Source: Rhizobiales bacterium CCH3-A5 (GTDB lineage Bacteria > Pseudomonadota > Alphaproteobacteria > Rhizobiales > Beijerinckiaceae). Taken from it: DNA of 64,000 nt. How positions within the stretch are numbered: position 1 is the first letter of the stretch; the number at the start of each line of letters is the position of its first letter. Below the pieces are notes generated by a model. It was not told where the DNA came from. It did not search any database and saw only the letters and a list, made by a program, of their open reading frames with translations. The DNA lies in contig LSIB01000003.1 of the NCBI GenBank assembly GCA_001556025.1, positions 1 to 64,000 of the forward strand, given 5' to 3'. This document shows positions 27,901 to 34,541 of this stretch, piece by piece. The translations under genes were made by a program, and so were the position numbers.

Positions 27901-28519
27901 CGAACTCGCCGCACGCGCCGCCGACGGACCGGGCGCGGCGCGCGACACCAAGGTCGCCTTGCGCCTGTTCGAGCGCGCAGCCGTCGCCGGGCTGACCCCG
28001 GCGCAGTTCCGCCTCGGCAACATGTTCGAGAAGGGCATCGGCACGCCGCGCGACATCGCGCTCGCCCGGGTCTGGTACACCCGCGCCGCCGAGCGCGGCA
28101 ACGCCAAGGCGATGCACAATCTCGCCGTGCTCCATGCCGAGGGGATTTCCGGCAAGCCCGATTATGCGACGGCGACCGAGTGGTTCCGCAAGGCGGCCGA
28201 ACTCGGCGTCCGCGACAGCCAGTACAATCTGGCGATCCTGCTCGGACGCGGGCTCGGCGTGGCCGCCGATCTCGGCCAGTCCTATCTCTGGTTCGCGGTC
28301 GCGGCCGGCCAGGGCGACGAGGACGCGGCCAAGAAGCGCGACGAGGTCGCGCTGCGCCTGACGCCGGCCGATCTCGCGACCGCGAAGCTGTCGGCCGAGC
28401 GCTGGCGGCCGGCTCCCCTCAAGGCGGAGGCCAACGAGGTCGTCCCGCCGGCCAAGGGCTGGGACGAAACCCCGACGGCGGCCAACAGGAAGCCCGCCAA
28501 ACCGCCGGCCCGGAGCTGA
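24923..28519 (+). CDS. PodJ-like polarity protein with coiled coils and Sel1 repeats
   Basis: A 1198-residue protein. The N-terminal segment MATSLPWSVKGVDPRTRDAA and GMTLGEWLDHKI are characteristic of the Hyphomicrobiales PodJ/localisation-factor family. Residues about 90-750 are heptad-rich, repeated ARLDRLDRRDG-, LARQIEGLASRIDAL- and IETLVGRLESLAE-like units predicting long coiled coil. A single membrane helix lies near residue 850 (ILLGLAAIVLAIGTTHVV), then an Ala/Pro-rich periplasmic linker. The last 200 residues hold Sel1/TPR-like repeats (AVYELAARAADG, AQFRLGNMFEKG, AMHNLAVLHAEG, SQYNLAILLGRG). In Caulobacter and Agrobacterium PodJ organises a cell pole; the same is inferred here. No peptidoglycan-binding domain is evident at the C-terminus. 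Confidence 0.82.
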   Translation: MATSLPWSVKGVDPRTRDAAKAAARRAGMTLGEWLDHKIRDESQGASSDAPEQLDIAALSERLARLSQGQMETSSQAAVSAAPARSEPAQHDIEAVISQAAATERLTRESSARTAGALDSIARWIENTEQRMTASERAAAERQERATTVIADAIKTMGERLVDVERKTVEAQRKPAQAEPARGEPARAPRLAFSRDGLAAAVTDIRTRQRALDADRMPQAAMSHAAQRAALPEARVAALRQDLRDLSARIVPAAQPAEPSWRQATAAAYAAPAAAYQPAGNPIEQMIADLGARLDRLDRRDGLDPVLKPLARIESEMARLAQDRAGDSYQRVELEIAHLAAKVDALAARGGDRSLLAPVMRDIGELRDMMAASTGDQRLEDVSHQIAALSFELGRLRDTQPDGREMRSLALAIEDVRDAIMADRAQDRAHGGHADPAPMNALARQIEGLASRIDALPTMRPELIDAQAEQLAARIAEMDLTGRGVSDDLSRRIETLVGRLESLAERQPGGLEGRLDALQQRIETLVEQGPQAVTRQIAALADRIETLAASSNLGQVVHDGGAVQVARVDLRPVEDMLRNLADKIDEAGRPGADSDAFDALEQQISGLAARLDQAAATRSAESGIERTLQDLVGHLQTLREETTQAVQRAASASKGAPASGIAELSSLVTGLRDTHVSSGRQTQDAIGAVHQTLETVISRLASLEADLAADRQNAAPRTPMPPRASAQPLSRPPATPKARDLTPQDVGARDLDGPEPMVAAERIVADRLPRTDAAPAVSLDLPLEPGSGRPRTEAMAASGQDPQAIRQNLIAAARRSAKAATDAAAAAPAPAAETPKTGSRLKEIMEKRKRPILLGLAAIVLAIGTTHVVTGALKGGKTQPQPQPAVATPTIEPSSAAVPEAPAADKTKDQSSALAPAPAVAPAAPSLAIAGPTLAATAAPEVTGSTAQGVTMPPLPAAPEPVQQATNIGDLPAGLGGAGVRKAALAGDARAVYELAARAADGPGAARDTKVALRLFERAAVAGLTPAQFRLGNMFEKGIGTPRDIALARVWYTRAAERGNAKAMHNLAVLHAEGISGKPDYATATEWFRKAAELGVRDSQYNLAILLGRGLGVAADLGQSYLWFAVAAGQGDEDAAKKRDEVALRLTPADLATAKLSAERWRPAPLKAEANEVVPPAKGWDETPTAANRKPAKPPARS

Positions 28520-28535
28520 GCCGGCCCGGCTCAGC
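28515..28535. terminator. GC-rich palindrome at the end of the PodJ-like gene
   Basis: Arms GCTGAGCCG and CGGCTCAGC with a 3-nt centre, overlapping the stop codon. There is no T-tract, so termination would be factor-assisted or the hairpin may only stabilise the 3' end. Confidence 0.45.
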
Positions 28536-28690
28536 ATTCCGTCATGGTTTCGACGCCTTGAGCGTTCATCACGACGCCGTGGCGCGTCGTCCAACGCCCG
28601 TTCTCGCGACGTAAGGATTTGTCTAACCGGATTGGTGCAATCTGGAACGACAGGACGTCAGGCGCCGATTCCGGCGCGCGAGGATTGCGG

Positions 28691-29620
28691 GTGCAAATCT
28701 ATCTTCCCATCGCGGAGCTGCCGATCAGCATCCTGATGGTGCTGGGATTGTCGGGCGCGGTCGGCTTCATTTCTGGCCTGTTCGGCGTTGGCGGCGGCTT
28801 CCTGCTGACGCCGCTCCTGATCTTCCTCGACATTCCCCCTGCAGTGGCGGTCGCCACCGTGGCCGCGCAGGTCGCCGGCTCCTCGATGACCGGCGTCCTG
28901 ACCTATTGGCGCAGACGCGCGCTCGATCTCAAGCTCGGTGGGGTGCTCGTCGTCGGCGGCATCGTCGGCACCGTGCTCGGCGTGCTCTTCTTCAATTCCA
29001 TGCGGCGTCTCGGCCAGCTCGAACTGGTCATCAACCTGTCCTATGTGACGCTGTTCACCATCATCGGCGGGTTGATGCTCTACGACGCCATCCGCTCCGC
29101 CCTGCGCGTCCGCGCCGGCCAGCCCGGGCGTCTGCGGCGGCAGGCCGGGACGCACCCGCCCTGGATGGGCCTGCCCTGGCGGGTACGATTCCATCGCTCG
29201 CGGCTCTACGCCAGCGTCATCCCGATCGCGGGTCTGGCGGTGGTGATCGGCTTCATCGGCGCTGTGCTCGGCGTCGGCGGCGGCTTCATCCTCGTGCCGG
29301 CGCTGATCTACTTCTTCCGCATACCGACGGCGGTCGTGGTCGGCACATCGCTCTTCCAAATTCTCGTGACGATGACCGGTGCGACGATGCTGCACGCGGT
29401 CACCAACCAGTCGGTCGATATCATCCTCGCTACGCTGCTGCTCATCGGCGGCGTTATCGGCGCGCAGTTCGGCGGGCGCGCGGCGCGCAATCTCAACGTC
29501 GAATCGTTCCGTCTGCTGCTGGCGCTGCTGATCCTCTCCGTCGGCCTGCGCTTCGTCATCGAACTCGTCGTGCCGCCGAGCGAGCCGTTTTCGGTCGTCC
29601 TGCCGGAGAGCGCGCGATGA
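28691..29620 (+). CDS. Sulfite exporter TauE/SafE family protein
   Basis: A 309-residue integral membrane protein of the TauE/SafE family (DUF81), implicated in export of sulfite, sulfoacetate or related anions. The duplicated signature is obvious: SGLFGVGGGFLLTPLLIF near the N-terminus and GAVLGVGGGFILVPALIY in the second half, each followed by transmembrane helices. I chose GTG at 28691 (encoding MQIYLPIAELP, the common start in homologues, with AGGA upstream) over the TTG at 28619. The next gene overlaps its stop by 4 bp. Confidence 0.88.
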   Translation: MQIYLPIAELPISILMVLGLSGAVGFISGLFGVGGGFLLTPLLIFLDIPPAVAVATVAAQVAGSSMTGVLTYWRRRALDLKLGGVLVVGGIVGTVLGVLFFNSMRRLGQLELVINLSYVTLFTIIGGLMLYDAIRSALRVRAGQPGRLRRQAGTHPPWMGLPWRVRFHRSRLYASVIPIAGLAVVIGFIGAVLGVGGGFILVPALIYFFRIPTAVVVGTSLFQILVTMTGATMLHAVTNQSVDIILATLLLIGGVIGAQFGGRAARNLNVESFRLLLALLILSVGLRFVIELVVPPSEPFSVVLPESAR

Positions 29621-30384
29621 GCCGGCGTCTCCTCATTCTGGCGATGTTCCTGCTGACGGCGTTGGCTCCCGCCCGGGCCGAGACGCTGATCGTCTCGATT
29701 TCGAGCCACCAGATCCAGATCACCTCGAACTACACCGGCGACCAGCTCACCGTCTTCGGCCTCGTCGAGCGCGACGGGCGCACCGCCTCGCGCGGCGACC
29801 CCTATGACCTCGTGATCACCGTGCGCGGGCCGCGCCGCATGCTGCTGGTGCGCGAGAAGGAGCGGCTCGGTCCGATCTGGATCAACCGGACGCAACGCCG
29901 CTTTCCCGATAGCCCGGTGTTTCTTTCGGTGTCGAGCAATCGCCCTCTCAGCGAGATTCTGAGCCCCGACACCGCGCTGCGGGAGCGCATCGGGCTCGCC
30001 AATGCGGACCGGCCGCCGCCGCTCTCGTTCGATGTCGATGCGCCGCTGGCGCGCTTCCAGGCGGGCATGATCAGGATGCTTGAGGAGAAGGGACTCTATG
30101 CCGAGAACGAGCGCGGCGTGACCTTCCTCTCCGGCACGCTGTTCAGCGCGCCGATCGAGGTGCCGGCGACCGCGCCGACCGGACCCTACGAGATCGACAT
30201 CGTGCTCTATTCGGGTGGCGTGCCGCTGGCGCGCCAATCGACCAATTTCGAGGTGGTCAAGACCGGCCTCGAGCAGGGACTGGCGACGGGGGCCCATGAG
30301 CGGTCGTTCCTCTACGGACTCGCAACCGTTGCGCTGGCGCTGCTGCTCGGCTGGCTGGCGAGCGTCGTGTTCAGGCGCGACTGA
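29617..30384 (+). CDS. TIGR02186 family membrane-anchored protein
   Basis: A 255-residue protein of the alphaproteobacterial TIGR02186 family. It has a signal peptide (MSRRLLILAMFLLTALAPARA), a beta-rich periplasmic domain with ISSHQIQITSNYTGDQLTVFG and GPYEIDIVLYSGGVPLARQ, and a C-terminal membrane helix (GLATVALALLLGWLASVVF) ending in RRD. It overlaps the TauE/SafE gene by ATGA, an arrangement found repeatedly in this family, so the two probably act together in anion export. Molecular role unknown. Confidence 0.85.
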   Translation: MSRRLLILAMFLLTALAPARAETLIVSISSHQIQITSNYTGDQLTVFGLVERDGRTASRGDPYDLVITVRGPRRMLLVREKERLGPIWINRTQRRFPDSPVFLSVSSNRPLSEILSPDTALRERIGLANADRPPPLSFDVDAPLARFQAGMIRMLEEKGLYAENERGVTFLSGTLFSAPIEVPATAPTGPYEIDIVLYSGGVPLARQSTNFEVVKTGLEQGLATGAHERSFLYGLATVALALLLGWLASVVFRRD

Positions 30385-30463
30385 GCGTCGCCGTGGCGTA
30401 TGCCTCGCGCGGCGTTTATAGCCTTGCGGGACAGCCACCGCCCCGCTCCCGCGAAAGCCGCCC

Positions 30464-30919
30464 ATGTCCGACAAGACGATCCCGCTTCCGGCGCTGCTGC
30501 TGGGCGCCGCCGGGCTGATCCCGTTCGTGGCGGGGGCATCCGCGCTGACCTTGCAATTGCCGCTGCCGGTCCTCGGAGGGGGCGAGGGGCTGGCGCGGCT
30601 CGTGATGATCTACGGGGTCGCGATCCTGTCCTTCCTCGGAGGGGTGCGCTGGGGCATCGCGCTCGGTTTCGAGGACAGACGGATGGCGGCGCGCGATTTC
30701 GTCGTCTCGGTCGTTCCCGCGCTTGTCGGCTGGGGCGCCGCCATGCTGGCGCCGCCTACGGCGCTTTGGGTTTTGTGCGGGGCGTTCGTGCTGCTCGGCC
30801 TGCTCGATTACGGGCTCATCTGCCGTTATGTCGCGCCGGAATGGTATGGCCGGCTGCGGCTCGCTTTGTCCGCAGTCGCGGCGACCGCGCTCGGCGTCGC
30901 CGCGTCCGCCGCAGCCTGA
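30464..30919 (+). CDS. DUF3429 domain-containing membrane protein
   Basis: A 151-residue protein with about five hydrophobic helices. The conserved core FLGGVRWGIAL and the LLDYGLICRYVAPEWYGRLR segment identify DUF3429. Function is unknown; members are small inner-membrane proteins. It stands alone, 79 bp after the TIGR02186 gene and convergent with moeA. Confidence 0.82.
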   Translation: MSDKTIPLPALLLGAAGLIPFVAGASALTLQLPLPVLGGGEGLARLVMIYGVAILSFLGGVRWGIALGFEDRRMAARDFVVSVVPALVGWGAAMLAPPTALWVLCGAFVLLGLLDYGLICRYVAPEWYGRLRLALSAVAATALGVAASAAA

Positions 30920-30927
30920 CGGCCGTT

Positions 30928-32199
30928 TCAGCCGAGCAGCCCGTCATAGGCGTAGAAGGGCGCGAGCGTGCCCTCCGCGATCGCCGTCCAGTCATCTGCC
31001 AGTTCGACCAGACCGTCCGTCCGGGTGAGCGAGGTCAGGACGCCGGCTCCGTCCTGCGGATGCTTGCGGGCGACCATGACGCCGTCCGCGCCGCCCGAAA
31101 GCGAGACGCGGACATATTCTCGCCGGCCCTCCTTCTTGCGGTAGGGGAAGCCGAGCCTGACCAGCAATGCGGCCGGGGCGCGGTGCTTTGTCCCGGCGAG
31201 CCGCGCCAGCAGCGGGCGGGCGACGAAGGCGAAGGTGACGAACACCGCGACCGGGTTGCCCGGCAGGCCGACGAACGGCGTGGGTCCCAGAGGTGCTTTG
31301 CCGATGACGCCCATCGCGACAGGGCGGCCGGGCTTGATGCCGATCCGCCAGAAATCGAGCGAGCCGGCCCGGGCCAGCGCCGTCTTGACGTGGTCCTCCT
31401 CGCCGGTGGAGACGCCGCCGGAGGTCAGGATCAGGTCGCAGAGGCCGGCCGCCTCGCCGAGCCGGCGCGCGAGGCTGTCGGGCTCGTCGCGCAGGATGCC
31501 GAGATCGAGAACCTCGGCGCCGGTCCGCGCCACCATCGCAGCGAGCAGGCTGCGGTTGGCGTCGTAGATCCCGGCCGGCCCGAGCGGCTGGCCGGGCTCG
31601 GTCAACTCGTCGCCGGTCGAGAAGATCGCGACGCGCGGCCGCCGGCGCACCACGACCTGTGTCCGGCCGAGCGCCGCCAGCAAAGCGAGATCCTGCGGCC
31701 GCAGGCGATGCCCGGTTGCGAAGGCCTGCTCGCCCGCCGCGATGTCCTCGCCGGCAGGCCGCGCATTCGCGCCTCGTTTCAGGCCGGCCGGCAGGCACAC
31801 GAAGCCGCTCTCGACCGCGACGTCCTCCTGCATGAAGACCGTGTCCGCGTCGGCGGGCATCGGCGCGCCGGTGAAGACGCGCACCGCCACGCCTGCGGTG
31901 GCGAAGCCGGCGGCGTCAGCGCCCGCGGCGATCCGGCCGGCCAGCGCAAGCCTGGTCTCTCCGGTCGGGGCGAGGTCGGCGAAGCGCACCGCATAACCGT
32001 CGACGGCCGAATTGGCGAAGGGAGGCAGGTCGAGGCCGGCCACGATCGTCTCGGCGAGCACACGGCCATCAGCCAGCCCGAGCGCGAGCGTCTCCGTGCC
32101 GGTCACGGGCGCGGCCAGCTCGGAGGCGCGGGCGCTCGCCTGCTCGACGCTCATCAGCGGTCCGCCGAAGGCCTCGTCGTCGCGGCTCAACTGCGCCAT
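30928..32199 (-). CDS. moeA: Molybdopterin molybdenumtransferase MoeA
   Basis: A 423-residue enzyme that inserts molybdate into adenylated molybdopterin. Visible family motifs are PPFANSAVDGYAVR (domain I), FTGAPMPADADTVFMQED, the MPT-binding TSGGVSTGEEDHVKTAL, and the GLPGNPVAVFVTF loop. Start at 32199 lies 7 bp after mobB. It is the last gene of the FDH-linked minus-strand run, providing cofactor for the dehydrogenase. Confidence 0.93.
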   Translation of the reverse strand: MAQLSRDDEAFGGPLMSVEQASARASELAAPVTGTETLALGLADGRVLAETIVAGLDLPPFANSAVDGYAVRFADLAPTGETRLALAGRIAAGADAAGFATAGVAVRVFTGAPMPADADTVFMQEDVAVESGFVCLPAGLKRGANARPAGEDIAAGEQAFATGHRLRPQDLALLAALGRTQVVVRRRPRVAIFSTGDELTEPGQPLGPAGIYDANRSLLAAMVARTGAEVLDLGILRDEPDSLARRLGEAAGLCDLILTSGGVSTGEEDHVKTALARAGSLDFWRIGIKPGRPVAMGVIGKAPLGPTPFVGLPGNPVAVFVTFAFVARPLLARLAGTKHRAPAALLVRLGFPYRKKEGRREYVRVSLSGGADGVMVARKHPQDGAGVLTSLTRTDGLVELADDWTAIAEGTLAPFYAYDGLLG

Positions 32200-32206
32200 G
32201 GCGGCC

Positions 32207-32734
32207 TCACGCGTCCGCCAGCCGCGCCAGCACGGTGGCCAGCGGCTCGGCATGTTCCAGCGCGGCGTCCGCGATGGCGGCGACATCATCGATCCCGATT
32301 ACGGGCCGGCCGGCCCCCGGAAAGTCGAGATCGCTGGCGACGGCCCGGATGGTGGGATCGCCGGGATGCAGCGGCGGCTTGCCGTTGGCGGCGCGATGAA
32401 CCTCGATCTTGGCGTGCGAGGCACGTTTGAAGCCCTCGACAATGACCAGATCGACCGGGGACAGCCGCCCCAGCAGATCGGCGAGGCTCGCCTCCGGCTC
32501 GCTCCGCAACTCGCGCATCAGCGCCCAGCGCCGCTCCGAGGAGATCAGCACCTCGCGCGCGCCGGCCTCGCGATGGGCGTAGGAATCCTTGCCCGGCGTG
32601 TCGAGATCGAAGGCGTGATGGGCGTGCTTCAGCGTCGAGACCGAGATGCCGCGACGGCCGAGTTCCGGGATGAGGCGCGTCAGTAGCGTTGTCTTGCCCG
32701 CGCCGCTCCATCCCGCCAGACCAATCACGCGCAT
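32207..32734 (-). CDS. mobB: Molybdopterin-guanine dinucleotide biosynthesis adaptor protein MobB
   Basis: A 175-residue GTP-binding protein. The P-loop is GWSGAGKTTL at residues 8-17, and KHAHHAFDLDTPGKDSYAHREAGA contains the conserved switch region; VIVEGFK follows. MobB assists MobA in MGD synthesis. It is followed by moeA with a 7-bp gap and preceded by a terminator-like hairpin that partly isolates mobB-moeA from the FDH structural genes. Confidence 0.92.
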   Translation of the reverse strand: MRVIGLAGWSGAGKTTLLTRLIPELGRRGISVSTLKHAHHAFDLDTPGKDSYAHREAGAREVLISSERRWALMRELRSEPEASLADLLGRLSPVDLVIVEGFKRASHAKIEVHRAANGKPPLHPGDPTIRAVASDLDFPGAGRPVIGIDDVAAIADAALEHAEPLATVLARLADA

Positions 32735-32750
32735 CGAAAGCCTTCATCGG

Positions 32751-32778
32751 AAACAAAACCGGGCGCTTGCGCGCCCGG
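32751..32778 (-). terminator. Rho-independent terminator between FDH gamma and mobB
   Basis: The stem CCGGGCGC/GCGCCCGG with loop TTGC (32759-32778) is followed on the minus strand by TTTTGTTT. It lies 55 bp after the FDH gamma stop and directly before mobB. It should terminate most FDH transcripts or attenuate read-through into mobB-moeA. Confidence 0.8.
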
Positions 32779-32832
32779 CTGTCATCTTTCAGTTTGCCCC
32801 GCGCGGTCAAGCCGGGCGGGGCAGGGAGAGGG

Positions 32833-33837
32833 TTATTCCGCCGGCTGGAGCTTGCCGCCGGGAACATGCCCCTTCTGCATCTCCTCGGCGACCCAGAGCG
32901 AATGATGCTCCTTGGCCCAGTTGAGATCGACCTCGCCGGAGCCCATCGCGTCGAACGCACCCTCCATGCCGATCGAGCCGATATAGATGTGCGCGAGGAT
33001 GACCGCGACCATCACCATCGAGACGACGCCGTGGACGACGTTCCAGAACTGCAGGTTCAGGACGCCGCCGGCGAAGGCCGGGAACAGCAGATAGACGCCC
33101 GACACCGACAGCGCCGCGCCGCCGAGCACGACAGACCAGAAGATCACCTTCTGACCGCCATTGAAGCGTTTGGCCGGGGGATGGCCCTTGCCGATGATGC
33201 CGCCGCCTGCCGCAAACCAGCGCAGATCGGTCGCGCCGGGAATGTTGTCCTTGATCCAGACGACGAGCATCAGCGCGATGCCGAGCATGAACGGCCAGGC
33301 GAGATAGTTGTGCGACCACTTCGCCACGATCGACACGTTGGTGAAGGCCTGCGGCCCGATCAGCGGCAGCAGCACGGCCTTGCCGAAGGTGACGTTCAGC
33401 CCCGACAGCGCCAGCACGATGAAGCAGGCGGCCGTCAGCCAGTGCATGAAGCGCTCGAAGGCGTTGAACCGCGTCAGCGTGCGCCCGGCCGGCCCGGCCT
33501 CGATCTTGATGCGGCCGCGAACGAGGTAGAACACCGTCAGCAACAGCAGCATGCCGATGACCGCGATCGCGCCGATCCGGAACATCGTGCCCTGGTGGAA
33601 GGCCCGCCATTCGCGGCCGGCAGGCCGCTCCAGCGTCGCCGCCTTGCCGTCGGGGATCGTGATGCGGCCCTGGAGTTCGGCCGACGGATTGCCCTTCAGC
33701 GCGTCGAGGAACTGCTGTTCCTTGACGGCGTTGGCGGTCGGGTTGACCTGCTGGGCAAGCGCCGGGGCTGCCGGCAGGGCGGCGAAGGCCAGGAGCAGGC
33801 CAAGCGCCAGGAAACGAAGGTGAGCGCCGAGACGCAT
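32833..33837 (-). CDS. Formate dehydrogenase gamma subunit (cytochrome b)
   Basis: A 334-residue membrane subunit that anchors the dehydrogenase and passes electrons to quinone through b-type haem. A signal peptide (LALGLLLAFAALPAAPALA, about residues 10-28) and a periplasmic segment precede four to five helices. Candidate haem ligands are in RFMHWLTAACF, HNYLAWPFML, and HGVVSMVMVAVILAHIYIG. ATG at 33837 has AGAGGA upstream; an in-frame ATG at 33912 adds 25 non-signal-like residues. Third structural FDH gene. Confidence 0.9.
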   Translation of the reverse strand: MRLGAHLRFLALGLLLAFAALPAAPALAQQVNPTANAVKEQQFLDALKGNPSAELQGRITIPDGKAATLERPAGREWRAFHQGTMFRIGAIAVIGMLLLLTVFYLVRGRIKIEAGPAGRTLTRFNAFERFMHWLTAACFIVLALSGLNVTFGKAVLLPLIGPQAFTNVSIVAKWSHNYLAWPFMLGIALMLVVWIKDNIPGATDLRWFAAGGGIIGKGHPPAKRFNGGQKVIFWSVVLGGAALSVSGVYLLFPAFAGGVLNLQFWNVVHGVVSMVMVAVILAHIYIGSIGMEGAFDAMGSGEVDLNWAKEHHSLWVAEEMQKGHVPGGKLQPAE

Positions 33838-33930
33838 GGGCGAAATCCTCTCGCGAGATGAACCGGATAACGAGGCAAGGGGGGAACGCAGCGCGCCCTT
33901 CGGCGACGCCACGCCCAGTTCCCCACGCTC

Positions 33931-34527
33931 TCAGATCGCGATCGTTTCCTTGTAGGCGGTCTGCCAACCCCAGGCGCCGGAGCCGTAGCCGCGCTTGACC
34001 ACACGCTCCTTGTAGATCTGGGCGATGATCTCGCCGTCGCCGGCGAGCAGCGACTTGGTCGAGCACATCTCGGCGCAGAGCGGCAGCTTGCCCTCCGCCA
34101 GACGGTTCGAGCCGTATTTCTGGAACTCGGCCGGCGAGAGATCCGCCTCGGGGCCGCCCGAGCAATAGGTGCACTTGTCCATCTTGCCGCGCGAACCGAA
34201 GTTGCCGACCTTGGGATATTGCGGCGCGCCGAAGGGACAGGCGTAGAAGCAATAGCCACAGCCGATGCAGAGATCCTTGGAGTGCAGCACCACGGCGTCG
34301 GCCGTGGTGTAGAAGCAATCGACCGGGCAGACGGCGGCGCAGGGCGCGTCCGTGCAATGCATGCAGGCCATCGAGACCGAACGCTCGCCGGGCTTGCCGT
34401 CATTGATCGTGACGACTCGGCGGCGGTTGATGCCCCAAGGCACCTCGTTCTCGTTCTTGCAGGCGGTGACGCAGGCGTTGCATTCGATGCAGCGGTCAGC
34501 GTCGCAGAGGAATTTCATACGGGCCAT
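33931..34527 (-). CDS. Formate dehydrogenase beta subunit (4x[4Fe-4S])
   Basis: A 198-residue iron-sulfur subunit carrying electrons from the alpha to the gamma subunit. Cys motifs CIECNACVTAC, CMHCTDAPCAAVCP, CIGCGYCFYACP, and CTYC with later CAEMC account for four [4Fe-4S] clusters. It is shorter than E. coli FdnH (about 294) and lacks the C-terminal membrane helix of that protein; this compact form matches the Fdh3-type enzymes of methylotrophs and rhizobia. Confidence 0.92.
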   Translation of the reverse strand: MARMKFLCDADRCIECNACVTACKNENEVPWGINRRRVVTINDGKPGERSVSMACMHCTDAPCAAVCPVDCFYTTADAVVLHSKDLCIGCGYCFYACPFGAPQYPKVGNFGSRGKMDKCTYCSGGPEADLSPAEFQKYGSNRLAEGKLPLCAEMCSTKSLLAGDGEIIAQIYKERVVKRGYGSGAWGWQTAYKETIAI

Positions 34528-34541
34528 GGTTCAGTTCCTCT

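Noticed and set aside
33931..34527. FDH beta subunit as a truncated gene
   Set aside because: All four cluster motifs are present and the short length fits the Fdh3-like class, so it is a complete gene.
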